Origin: Pyxicephalus adspersus
Lineage: Eukaryota > Chordata > Amphibia > Anura > Pyxicephalidae
Direction: 5' to 3'
Assembly: GCF_032062135.1 (NCBI RefSeq)
Contig: NC_092859.1
Span: 109,960,525 to 110,024,524 of the forward strand
DNA length: 64,000 nucleotides
Positions 1 to 12,700 of this stretch are shown here, piece after piece. Both the position numbers and the translations under genes were made by a program. Positions within the stretch are counted from its first letter, which is position 1. The number at the start of each line of letters is the position of its first letter. The notes under the pieces were generated by a model. The model was not told where the DNA came from and ran no database searches. It worked only from the letters and a program-made list of their open reading frames with translations.

Positions 1-107
1 CAACAAAACTTGCACGTATCCCTCATTCTGCATAGTGAATTGTGATGAGATATAAAGATAAATAGGCAGAGAAAAGAAAGGAAGCTTTTGAGGAACACTA
101 AACATAA

Positions 108-335
108 TGGGCCTGATTTCTTAAAGCTCTCCAAGGCTGGACAGGATACACTTTCATCATTGAAGCTGAGTGATCCAGCAAACCTGGAATTAATCTGGTC
201 CTGGCTTGAAAACTTTTGCTAACAAATAGCAAATGACTGTTAAGAAATCCATTGCAGGTTTGCTGGATCACCCAGCTTCACTGATGAAAATGAATCCTCT
301 CTAGCCTTGGTGAGCTTTAATAAATCAGGTCCAAT
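108..335. repeat. Fold-back element, GGGCCTGATTTATTAAAG family, copy A
   Basis: Two arms of about 95 nt are imperfect reverse complements: GGGCCTGATTTCTTAAAG at the left and its complement ending AATCAGGTCC at the right. It is non-coding and MITE-like. Just right of it lies a fragment of a hAT-like repeat. Confidence 0.8.
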
Positions 336-380
336 GACAATTACATTTGCATTACCATTTCTACCTTGGGTATAGTAAGA

Positions 381-497
381 GGCATTCTTCCCAATGCTCA
401 CCAAACTAATGTAATATGAGTTGTGGATATAGTAAATATAGCAGAAGTTCCCTGAATACCTGAATGTTTTTTTCAAATGGTTCCCCCATATTAAAAA
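381..497. repeat. Fragment of hAT-like repeat (GGATATAGTAATTATAGCA family)
   Basis: Shares AGGCATTCTTC and GTGGATATAGTAAATATAGC with the copies at 20731 and 49376, same orientation. It lies directly beside fold-back copy A in the last visible intron of itih2. Confidence 0.6.
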
Positions 498-622
498 GGT
501 CCATAAACTCTGCTTTAGAGAAACTCCAAGCTGCAGGCAGTAAGCAGAATGATGACCCTATTAACTAAAAAGCAGAAAATATTTTCTATGCACACATTTG
601 TCTTCACTTTGATTGCACTTAC

Positions 623-736
623 CTAAATCAGAATCAGTCAGGAGGTTCAGCATGTTTCCTGCCTGGGCATCAATGTTGAAGCAGACATCTGTCTTGCTCT
701 TTGGTAAGTTGATGATGAAATGTGGATCTGTATCAA
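623..736 (-). CDS. itih2: itih2 exon 17: DPHF processing and ester-linkage site
   Basis: Residues 711-749. [20 protein letters not shown] contains the Asp-Pro bond (D714-P715) at which heavy chains are cut; the new C-terminal Asp becomes esterified to chondroitin sulphate. Next come [14 protein letters not shown] and a split Gly codon. Acceptor TTACAG, donor GTAAGT. It is the last itih2 exon inside the window. Confidence 0.94.
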
Positions 737-3700
737 CTGTAAAACAATTATCAGTGTTCATATGCTGGTAATGTTATGTATTCTTACTCTTTATGGTACA
801 GATGTCATTAATCACTGTTTATATAAATTCTGTCTTCTAGAGTAGGGAATATCTTAAAATAAAATAATATGTGTTTTAACTTTTTTGCACAGAATATTTA
901 TTTTACTTTCCTAGACAATACCTCATTTTCATCATGTAATCACCCTCCCTGGTTGCAATGTGGGGTATCAGGGATCTGAATCTAAATGGTGCATCCAATT
1001 TTTATTTGTTATTCATAGAGATTATTTTTAAAATTGCTTAGGGGGAAGGTGGTTGTAGGCAGACTAAAATGTTATAAGAATATAGCTCCTCAAAACATTT
1101 AACATAACTACTTTAATACAAGTCCACAAATAACCTGCAGAGATCCAGAAACCTTTAATTAATCAGGCAATATACAGACAACTGGAAATCCGTTCAATGA
1201 TCAAACTACTGTATATTGGTCAAATCAGACTTATTGCTGTGGTTTGCTGCTTAATGGAGCTGTGTGCTGATAGTCATGCCCATATACTACACTAAATTAC
1301 ACTAAAACATAAGCAGATGTATATTTACCACAAGTTGGAGTTGGAGTTTTTCCATTCTGGCATGGCGGTTTGGTCACAGTAATTGATTCAGTTTGCCCTT
1401 TTGCCTCTAAGCTGGTAGTATTCACAGGTACAATAATGGTTGGTGCAAGCTGTAGCAGGTGTGCTTGAGGAGGACGAGCAGGTTGAGGAGTAGGCTTTGT
1501 GGCTAGTGTTGCTACCGGGGAAAAATATAAAGCATTAAATACTGACTGCAGTAATATCAGAGTGTTAAAGAAATCTTCACCAAGACCATTTTCTACTCTG
1601 TTTAAGGTAAAACACCACGGACACAGAATATTGTTGTGGTGCCCAATGGCCACCAACATAAATGGCATTTCACCATTGACCATCAATACAGGTAGTCCCA
1701 GGTACATACGAGCGAGGGACTGTAGGTTTGTTCTTAAATTGAATTTGTACGTAACTCGGAACAGGTACATTATTTTAATACCTAACTATTTATTTAAACT
1801 TTACTGTGAGTTAATCACAAAGCAAAAAAAAAAAAACTTAATGGAGCCTAGACGGTCATTACCTTCTGGAGCAAGCTGTGCTTTGATATGTAAAAGGAAA
1901 TAACTGCAGAGTTTGTCCTGGTCATTAAAGAGTTACAAGATGTTGAAGAAGAGCTCAGCCCTCTACGATCACCCACAACCTCAGCTGTGATTAGCAAAAG
2001 ACTTCTTCTGCAAGTCATGCAAACCCACCCCCCCATCAAGTCGGGAAGCCCTGTTCATATCTAGGAGACGTCCGTATGTCAGATGTACTTAACTGGGACT
2101 ACATGTGTAAGGAAATCTATACTGATGGCCGCCAGCGTTTGGGGAATGTCACCTGAGACTAGCAATGTAAGGGGGTTCAATATTGACCAGAAATGCAAGG
2201 AAAGGGGGAGAGCACACAACGGGGTGCCGCTCCATCGTTGTACATGTAATGGTGTACAGTATTTAAGGTTTAACATAAGTATCCAGATGGTGACTTTTTA
2301 CACCACAATCTAAAAGCTACTCCCTGTGCACTCCGCCCTCATATTCATCTAAGGACGTCCAAAGTGCAAAATCAGCAATAGTTACTGGTGTTCATTGTCA
2401 TACTAGTAAAATTGTAAAAACTATTCTCACTTGGACAGCATGCTCCTTTGAGAATATTTGGGGTATCTGCCAACATCCTTTCCTTTCCATCCTCACTCTC
2501 GATCAGCAGTGATGTGAAAGGAGTCACTAAATGATGTGTGATTGACAGTTGCATTATTCTGTTGGTAAGTGTCCTCTTGGTTTCTGCTGTAGCTGCTAAA
2601 TTCCTGTAGTAGAAATAAACCAATTATAAATTATGACAAACATTTTGAAATATACCTGAGTATAAACCAGATTTCTTCTCTCATAATGCTGTTAGAAAAA
2701 GAATGTTGGTTTACATTTGAGTCACACCAGTAGATGGCGCTTTGTCATCATGTAAAGTGTGTAACAAACTCTTGTAGTTGGATAGAAGAAACATAAGTTT
2801 GTTATAGACTTTAAAAAGGCACTTTTAAACACAGCACCACTACATAAAAGATCTTTTAGGAGCATGTAACTCAACATTACCAGCACAAATTACAAACCAC
2901 TTTAATTTTTATTGACATTTCTATTAATTACTGTTGTGAATGTTATCAGTAAAAGCCACCCTTTGTGCCCTAGGTTTATATTTGAGTCAAAGCATTTTCC
3001 TGCATTTTTCAGGTAAAAAAAAGGAACAATACTAATGTAACACATATTTTTCAATAACTCCTACAACAGAAAACACTGTATTCTGAAAAGTGTATGTTTT
3101 AATAGACAATTGGTAATTCAGATTTGTAATAATGTGATTCAAGATATTTGTTATTGTTGAGACACGTTGATAGCTAATTTGTATTAAATTTATTTGACTC
3201 TCATTTAAAAAATGTACAATATATTAAATTTTTCTTTAAAGTTATATTTTACCTTTCTGTGCATTGATAGTTATCTTTATGCCCCTATCGACACCTTTGC
3301 TAGGAGCTACCCATGCTACCCATGTCTGAAGCTTCTGGTTTTTGAACAGCGAGATAACTAGAGGCATTGGGCATGATTTATTAAAGCTCTCCAGGGCTGG
3401 AAAAGATACACTTTCATCGGTAAAGCTGGGTGATCCAGCAAACCTGGAATGGATCTGGTCCTGGACTGAAAATATTTGCTTATAAATAGCAAATTACTTA
3501 ATTACTTTTAAGAAATCCATTCCAGGTTTGCTGATTCACCCAGATTCACTGATAAAGGTGTATCTTCTCCAGCCTTGGAGAGCTTTATTAAATCAGGCCC
3601 ATTGAACCTTCAGCCTTTTCCTTACCTCTCAGCTAATAGCTGGTTGATGGTCAGCTGAGCCCAGTATTGTTTGGCAAAATCAGGGAAGGCATGCTTGCTT

Positions 3701-6700
3701 TGTGCAAAGAATTCATTCAGGGATTCAACTTCTGTTATTGTATCCATTAAGAACTGTACATCCTCCTACAAATGATACAGATATTTAATATTTATTGCTG
3801 AAATATACTTTGCCTGTACTTTTTCATCATATAAAAATGTCTAGAATTGTGTGCACTTATCAGGGGGTTTTTACTATGAAAAGGTCTTAATGAAAAACAT
3901 GGAAGTTTTTTCCCTTTAAGGTACAGATAGCTCCTCGCGCATGCGCGGTCCGGAGACCGTAGATTTAGTGGTCCATGAGCTCCAAAAGGTTATGGACCAC
4001 TGCTGTAACTGGGTCATTTATGTAAGTAGTAAATAACTCATGTCATAAATATGAATACCATCATTGTACATTGCAAATCGGTGATGGTATACAATTAGAA
4101 ATGGGTTGAAAACATGCAGAACCTTTACTAATATTTCCTCCTGGTGTCCAAAAAACTAAGTAAATAAAAAAAATACACTTCACTATTTATTTCTCTTTAT
4201 AATTCATTTGAATCAATGACAAACGAATTGAATTACAATGAACACCTACAGCAGAAGTTGCAGTTATCAAGCTTTCGACCTTTGATGTCTTCTCTGTGTC
4301 AACTTTACCCGCAACAACAATTTCATCACCTCCAAAATAGTGGTGGAAGCGGCTGTTGGTCACATCTGAAATTCCATTTACCGGGTATTCGAAAATAATG
4401 TCTTTCAGCAGTGGAGTGGAAACTTTTTTATAAAATTCCTAGAACACAGGTATTGTTGGAGATTAAAGGTCACAGTTCACACATTATTAATAAATACAAA
4501 TCAACAAGCACATAACCATATATGAGTAATATATATATATAATTTATATTCAAATGTTTTTGTATTTAAAAGGTTTGTTTATGCTGTCAGCCCAATGTTT
4601 GTGGCTGAACACTAGAGGGCAGCACAGCAGCTGTAATATCAACGTCCTGCCTATAAGAGAACTACATGTCCCAGAATTCCTTGCATAGTGTATTATGAAT
4701 GTGGATGTTTACATCTGTAGTCTCAGCTCTCTACTGCACAATGGGGTGGCTGCAAATGAAGATAACCTTAATGTAGCATGACTTGTAGCCACAGACTTTA
4801 AGGATATGCAGCTCTCTGCAAAGGATATAAGGTATTTATGTGAACTGAAGAAATGTATCAATTATGACATAATACAAATATGGTTAATAATTAATCTTAA
4901 TTAAATCTTGGACTTTGAAAACAAATAAATCTGGCTGGGGAAAAAGTAACAGCTAATCCAACCCAGATAATTTTTTTCTCCTTTTATTCTAGGGGATTGC
5001 TGGCAGGATTTGTGGTTGTGTATACTGTACATACATACATCTATTGTTTCCCAACCTGCTGAGAGAGCTAAAATGTGGTACTGTTTTTGTAGGAAGTAGA
5101 ATAACAAAGGCCTAGATCTAAAAACAATTGGGTCAATCAGACCATAAAAATGTTTGGAACAACCTACATAAAAATATTCTAATAGCTCTACCTAAAATAT
5201 GTGATTGGAGGAATATGGTGGGTGTGATTGCTGTTTTAATAACTGTTTTCTGCAGGTTTCACTAAGTCAAAACAGAAATGCAGAGACAATAAACCTTTAG
5301 CTGGGCTGCTGTATCTTTGTTTCCAAAGATTCTTTGAGCCAGTCCATGATTCTCCTGGGCAAGTCGTTCTAAGAAGTCATAGTCTACATCAAATCCAATG
5401 CCAAGGGAATGAAGGGAGAACTCATCACGATTGTTTGCCTTCACATTCTTCAGGATCTTAGACAATTTCAGTTCACCTAGTAGAATAGAAACGTGTACAT
5501 GTGTTTGTATACAGAGAAATTCAACTATATAAAAGTCAGCATGTTTTTGCATGAGTTGTCATGTTTTAAAGCCCAAATTGCCTATAGACCCTGTTCAGGT
5601 AATACAACGATATGTATCATAAATACAGTCCAGAATATTAATGCATTCTATTTGCTGGCATTTACAGCTAATCCTATTGTAGAAAGAAAACTATTATTGT
5701 CATTACAATCTGCTTATAATAATGTAGGGACTAAGTGTCTACACTTTGCATTTATATATATGCTTGCAGAAAATACTTTTATCTTACCTACAGTTGGATC
5801 TCCGTCTGAAACCAGCACGATCAAAGAAACTGAATTGGGTTCCAACATTTTGTGTTCACTGGCTTCTTTCAGTATAAATACAGCTCTGAGAAGGGCTTCA
5901 TTGATATTAGTACCTGTCAAAATATTTACACAGCATTACATATTTCACATATACTTTTACTTATATACTTTGACATTGTACACTACATATTACAACACTG
6001 GGTGTTAACTAATTAGTTACTAAACTATAAGATTTTTGTATATAAATCTTTTCTAAACTTGTATTGTTCAGCAATAAGATATTCAGCAAGGATATACAGT
6101 CTTATATTTTGCAGGTAATACAAATAACTAGTGTGTTATTTATTTAATTGTGTTTAATGTGTTGTTTAAATAATAACTAAAAACTATAGTATGTCAATAC
6201 CCAATACCTCTACCTTAATCTAAACAAACCTCATTAAAAATTTCAAACTTAAACAGCCCCCAAAGAAAAATAAATACCTCGATATCACACAATAATGGAT
6301 AGATTTACCAACAAAGTTTAAGCGGTTCACCTTGCAAGGGTGAAAATTCTAGACACCGATGAAAAAATAAACTCTAGTTTAAACACTATTTTCCTTTATG
6401 GAACTTTTTTTTTTTTTTTAAAGAACACACTAGACACACTCGTAAATTACAATATTGTGACAAGGTTTACATTTTTTTATATTTATATTTGTGATTTAGA
6501 ATAAAAATTAGCATTGGGTGGCATTTGTGGACATGCAGAATGTTTACCTCCAATAGCCTGAATATTCTGGACATATCTCTTAGCACTTTCCTTCTCAGTG
6601 GGTGATGCATAGACAAGCTCATCTTTCCAGCATCGGATGTTGTGGTTGAAGTCAACAATACCAAACTGATCATCAGGTCGAAGATCATCCAAAATAGCTT

Positions 6701-9700
6701 TCATTGCTTCAACTGTCTGTAGAAAACACCATACATTGATATTAAATGCTTTGAAAGTCAAACACATGCTGTCCTCTCTTAGGGACTCTTGTGGCAGGAT
6801 TTCCTTGTTGTAATTTGTACCTTGCCCCCCTTTTACTGCACATCCCTTTTTTCCTTAATAAAAGTATATTGAACAGTGCTAATGAAATGGTAAGACAGCA
6901 TGATAGTGCTGTCATGTCAAGACCAGCATGATACTTTAAAACTGTATGAAATGCCCACCACCTACCTGTTTCATCTTAATTCCCCACATGGAGCCACTGA
7001 CATCAATAACAAATAAAATATTCTTTGGCAGTGGAGGCTGATTTTCTGGAGCAAAGAAATGGAGGAAGTATCCATTGAACACCTGATATAGAGAAATTAT
7101 AAAAATATTGTGTTATCATGTACAGTTGTGTGCTGTGACATAAACAATACACTAATTTCTTCAATCTTTTTTGGGGACTCTTTTCTGGGCCAGAAATGCT
7201 TTAATGTTAAAATGTAATGCTTCATATGTTTAATGACATGCACTTCTCCTGATGTTGAAGTTCTTGCTATGCTGTTATTCTTTACCAATAACTATTGCAT
7301 CCAATATAAATATAAAGAGAGTATGGCAATACATATAAAGTGCATTCTTATGTTATCATACAGCATGTGGAATAAACATTACTTTATCACAAGATATTAA
7401 AACAACAGTGTCTGCTACACTATTGGAGTTTGTTAGTTTTCAGACTGTTCATTTAGGAAGGTTATTATTCTGCAAGGGATAACTTCTTTAGGTTAGTGAA
7501 GAAGCTAAAGCCCTGCCAACTGCAGCCATCCAATCATATGCAAGAAAAAAAATCATGATTTTTTTCCTTATGGTTGGGATTTCTTTGCAAAATGAATAAA
7601 CACAAGTTCATGGAATTATCATTTAAAGAGTGGCAAATCCCTTTGCTAAGTGAACAGCCTAAAATTCTGATAGTAAATCAACACCATTGTGTCTTCATCC
7701 AATTCTTTAATTTGCAGCTGAGTTTTTTCAACAGTTTGTGTTGTACTTTACCATTTTTTATATACTTGATATACCATCTGCCAAGTATGGAGAGCAGAAC
7801 ATTTGTCCTAACTTACCTGGAGCTGACTAGATTTCTCCCTGCTAACATCATATTTCACACTAAGTCTTCCATCCACTGCAGTAGTTGGACAGACTGGACA
7901 TTCACGCTGCTCATCCACCGTTGGTCTGAAGGTTATGTGAGCCTGTGGAAGTGTAAAATATCATTAATAAAAGCAGTAGCAGTGATAGAGGTGCTTAAAT
8001 CTTTCATAACTAACAGAACGTATGGACCATTTATCAGAGAAATATTCCCTTATTAAAGATATGCCAGTTTGTTAGCATGTTGTAAATATTGTAAATGCTT
8101 CTAGCTGGCTGCCTCCTCCTGTTATCAGGAAGTTCTTCTTGCATACAGCGGAAGGAGTCACCACTCATAGGTGCAATTGGCACCCATAAGGAGGATTTTT
8201 GCACAGGAATAAATATCTGGAAATGTAGAGTTTAGGGAAGCAATGGGTTTGTGTGAATAGAACCTGTGTAACCTGTCGTCCAAGGCCTAGGGCTTAGGCT
8301 GATCAGGGCCTTTGCCTTGCTATCCATGGGGTCGACATGTGTCAGAGGCCTAAGCTAGTTAGTTACCCCCCTGAAGGAGGAAGCCTGCTTACCAATGTTA
8401 GAGGACAAGATCCTGCAATTTTGCTCAGATGCCAGGACTATCAAGAGTGAAGCTACTCTATGGGCATTGAAGAAGACTATCTGTGGCAACTGATTACAGC
8501 TTAGTGAACTTTACTAGGAGAAGGAGGATGAACAAGGGCACTTGAAAAGACTAGGCCTGGGAATACTTACCCCCATGGATCATGATTTAAGTAGCTTATG
8601 GTAGCTCCTTTACACCATCCCTCTCCTTATACTTTATGAAGTTCAATAAACCCACATTATCTTCAGAATCAGCCTGTGTGTGGGTTATTGCCCCACCAGA
8701 AGAGTGAACTAACAGAAGTTCAGCAGCTTCTACGAGGTTTATTTTACTTAAAGTGGAACTAAACTTAAAATCCAAAAATGACACTTACCTTTATTTCTTC
8801 AGACACCTCAATTCCTCCAGCCATATCCTCGACTCAGTCCCCTGTTGTTCTGAAATCTGCTAATGTTCCTTCTGTCTTCTTCTGGCTGCATCACCTGAAC
8901 TGCACATGCGTGAGATTGGCATTTTTCCCCATTGCAGGAAAAAGCCCTGCAATGTGGATGCACAGAAGAAGCATACTTGACGTATGTATCCCAGGAGGTT
9001 CTGCACTCCCATTCAGTCTTTACCCCCACAGTAAAGACAGAATAGAAGGGGCTTCCCCTTTTTTTTTAAAGGTGGAAGAACCAATTTCTTTTACCTTATA
9101 TAAAAGTGGTTATCTACAATTTTATATAAACTAAAAATTTTGGTGATACGTCCACTTTAAGTAATCAAAACTCACAAGAGTTTACCTACTACAGTACTTA
9201 TGTAAAAATGTAATGAATTTAGTTATTACCTTCTTTTCACTCTTGTCTTTTTTAACAAGATTAGAAAATTTATCTGAAATTGTTTGCACCACATTAACAT
9301 TGCCAAGACCTTCTGGTTCCAAAATGTAAATATCCACCTAAAAAGAGAAATAAAAATATAAACCAAATTAATTTCCATAAATTACTAAATATTAGCTGAA
9401 TGCAACTATCTTTTCGCAATTTTATAGCCTCTCTTACGTCAAAGTGTTTTGCTATTCTTCCCGGCTGTAGATAGAGAACATGTTCATAGGTTCCAAGTTT
9501 TCTCTGAAGGGCTTCTTGATAATGAATTTCAAACTGAACTTTGGTTCCTCCTGGTACATTTAAATCAGCTTTGAAGTTTTCCATATCAAGGGAATTACTT
9601 CTGTCAATTACAATATTTAAGAATGTCAACCTAAACACATTAACTTGCTGTTAACTAAGCTTTTCTGTTATTACGCCATGGGGTCTGTTTTTAAAACAGA

Positions 9701-12700
9701 ATCTACTTTTCTTCTGACTGAGAGAGCCTGGACATAGGAGACCCATAAATACTCTATTTAAGCCTGCCAAATTTGAATAGACAAGATAGTCTCTGCTATA
9801 GACATTTTAGTAGGCTCATTGATTATTTACACCATAGAGCAGAGCATTGTCACCCTACAACAAGAAGTGTCTAAACAAAGACTGTGATGGTATCATTGAT
9901 AGGTATTATTTAACAAAAAAAAATAAAACAATGGGTACTTTTAGTTGACATTTGATTTGATATGATGATTGGATTTGAAGTGAAGCAAAAATAAAATGTA
10001 CTTCCCACTGAATAATACTTTATCATTTGTGAAAACATTGGATGCACTGCTATTATTAATATTAGCCTGTATTTATATAGCGCCAACATATTACATAGCG
10101 CTGTAAAAAGTCCATAGTCATGTAACTAGCTGTCCCTCAAAGGGCTCACAATCCAATGTCCCTACCATTATTAATATTGTCTAAGGACAATGTTTGAGGG
10201 AAAGCCAGTTAACCTAACTGCATGTTTTTGGGATGTGCAAGGAATATTAATAATAACTGGAATACCCGGAGAAAACCCACGCAGACACTGGGAGAACATA
10301 CAAACTCCTTGCAGGGAGAATCTTGGCCAGGGTTTGAACCTATAACCTTGTGCCGCAAAGGCCCGAGTGCTTACCACTAAGCCAACCATGCCGATAAATA
10401 TTAAGTGGAAGTACACATGTATTGTGTGTGCAAAGCATTCTCTCAGAAAGTAATCAAATTGGAAGGGCTGAATGTTGCATATACATGTTCAGTGTGTTGG
10501 GGTCACTTAGCAGTCAATTTTATTTGAGAGCAAATCTAATAACAGATCTATTCCTAAGACATGCCCAGCCTAAGACATCGATTCTTATTGTGTCTACATA
10601 TAAAGGAAGAAAGATCAGCATGGTAGAATCTGGACCTAATTTTCCCTGGTCCATTCATAATAACTGAAAAAAGTTTAGGCTTGTAATAAGGTGAAGAACA
10701 ATAAGCCATCTAATCAACTGAAACCCACTGGAACATACCTAAAATAACCCTATTTAATGTACAGCTCTGCGTAATATTTTGGCGCTATATAAATCCTGTT
10801 GATTATTATTATTAATAATAATAATAATAAAAATAATAATAATATACGTTTGACTAAGCTAAATTGTTGAAAGATAACTTCTTAGGTCCAAGTCTTCTGT
10901 AGGAACTTAGCAGGAATCCTTTGATTGTCTGAAGATTTATATATTTTTATTCTAAATTCACAATTTTCAGGATGAATTAGGATGATGTTACTAACCTCAG
11001 TAAACCTGCTGATTTTCCTCTTGCTCTTGCTTTAGAATAAAGACCTCTGGCCTCTGACTTCTCTTTAATTGAACCACTAAATGTGATTCCATTAACATTC
11101 CTTAGGAAAAAAAATACATGTATAATTATAAAAATATGTAGTATAATGTTTCAACTGATATGATAAAAGTAATAATTTTAAATTAATTAAAAAATATACC
11201 CTTTCTGTTAAATCCACATTACTAATGATGCTTCATGCGATACACTAAATGTTTGTAGATTATCCAGTCATGATTGTGAAAAGTCACATCAAAAAGTCCC
11301 TAATACAAACAAGAGAATAAGCTAAAATGTTCTGATATATTTGATTGCTAAACATTATTAATCTCTGCCTGGCGGATCCTTTGTACCAGATTTTTACATC
11401 CCTATTTTTTGTGTATTTTTTTTGTATTTTTAGGTAAAAAACAGAATACAGAAAACAGAACAAAATCTTACATTGTAAAATTATTGATGAATGCCCCCTT
11501 GGGAATCTGAATGTCAAATGAAAGGCTCTGTGAATGTGGAGCAGTGTTCACCACTTTGCTCTGTATCATGGTATTGACAAAATGGGATGTGATTGTAGAT
11601 TCCACTTTGTAGCTGTACAAGGAGATTGAGTTCTTAGATGGAACCTGTAGGAACAAAGACATCAAACATTTTATAAGGTAATCACAATAAGGGAGTGATC
11701 AGGAACTTGTTTTAGCTTTTCCACAATCACATAGCATGAGCTTTCCTTTCTAACCAATTAATTGTGTTAACAGTGCCATGTCTTCTCATCTTAAAGAAGA
11801 AAACTACAAAATAGTTTCTAAGGAGCAACAGTTGTTTTATTGACTTTTTTCTTTGTGAGTGTGACGTGTAATGCATAAATTATGTTTTAATTTCTTTCCT
11901 TTATACACTTATGGTACATACTTGGTGATTCTGCCTATAATACATACGTTTTAGCCAAGCGTTGCAACACACACTAACTAAGCTGAGGAGCAGCATTCCC
12001 CAGGTCATTTTTGAAAATGAAAAAAATAAAAGGGAATATATAGGAGAAGTTTATTTTAAGGCAATACAGTAGACATATGTAAACTATGTGGGGTTATGAA
12101 TGGATTGTTTATCTTAGCCCTACTATTATCGGCTTTAGGGAAGTTTTACAAGATATGTAAGAAATTGGAACCAATTAGGTGCAGCACTTTGATTTCATTC
12201 CACTGGTTATATTGTCACAGTGGCAATACTTTCAAGTAATGGCACTGTGATATTACAACAAATCTTTTTTGGGCCTCTATTTCTAAGGAATAAATTAACT
12301 ACCATACAAATGCTTGGTAGTCTTCTTTGTTGATGGTCAAAGAACTCATATTTTCCCTGTAGTCGGTGTCATTGACCTTGCAGTCAGAAAAGCAGCCTAA
12401 TGGTTATCTTACATTGACCTTGCATGCTCAGCAACAATACATACCTCAATACCATCATCCCCAAATGTTAGACTTCTCTATAAAAAAAGAAAAAAGATTT
12501 TAAATATCTTTCTTTGATCTTAATCCCGTAGATAATCTGAAGTCAAATGCCTATGTTTTACAGAAGAGTGTCACACATAATTATTACACTTTATCATTAA
12601 ATTATAATTAATCAATTGTAGATTACATAAATATCTGCCTTCATTAAATGTAAAGCTGTACATAAAACACTATATATATAATATATTATAAAATACAATA

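Noticed and set aside
1499..1903. 134-residue open frame on the plus strand over itih2 exon 16
   Set aside because: Opposite strand of a supported exon and its flanks; no known domain or splice context.
4216..4398. 60-residue plus-strand frame
   Set aside because: Antisense to itih2 exon 13.
8080..8700. Possible solo LTR in itih2 intron 7
   Set aside because: A polyadenylation-like AATAAA and a following GTGTGTGGG stretch looked LTR-like, but I found no TG...CA ends, target duplication or second copy.
8778..9134. 118-residue plus-strand frame in itih2 intron 7
   Set aside because: Lies wholly in TTAAAG-ended element copy 1, which recurs elsewhere with different frames.
10331..10384. tRNA gene
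   Set aside because: A and B box-like blocks exist, but no cloverleaf can be drawn and the sequence continues into a SINE body.
10171..10416. 81-residue minus-strand open frame
   Set aside because: Falls inside the tRNA-headed SINE; its protein is a translation of repeat sequence.
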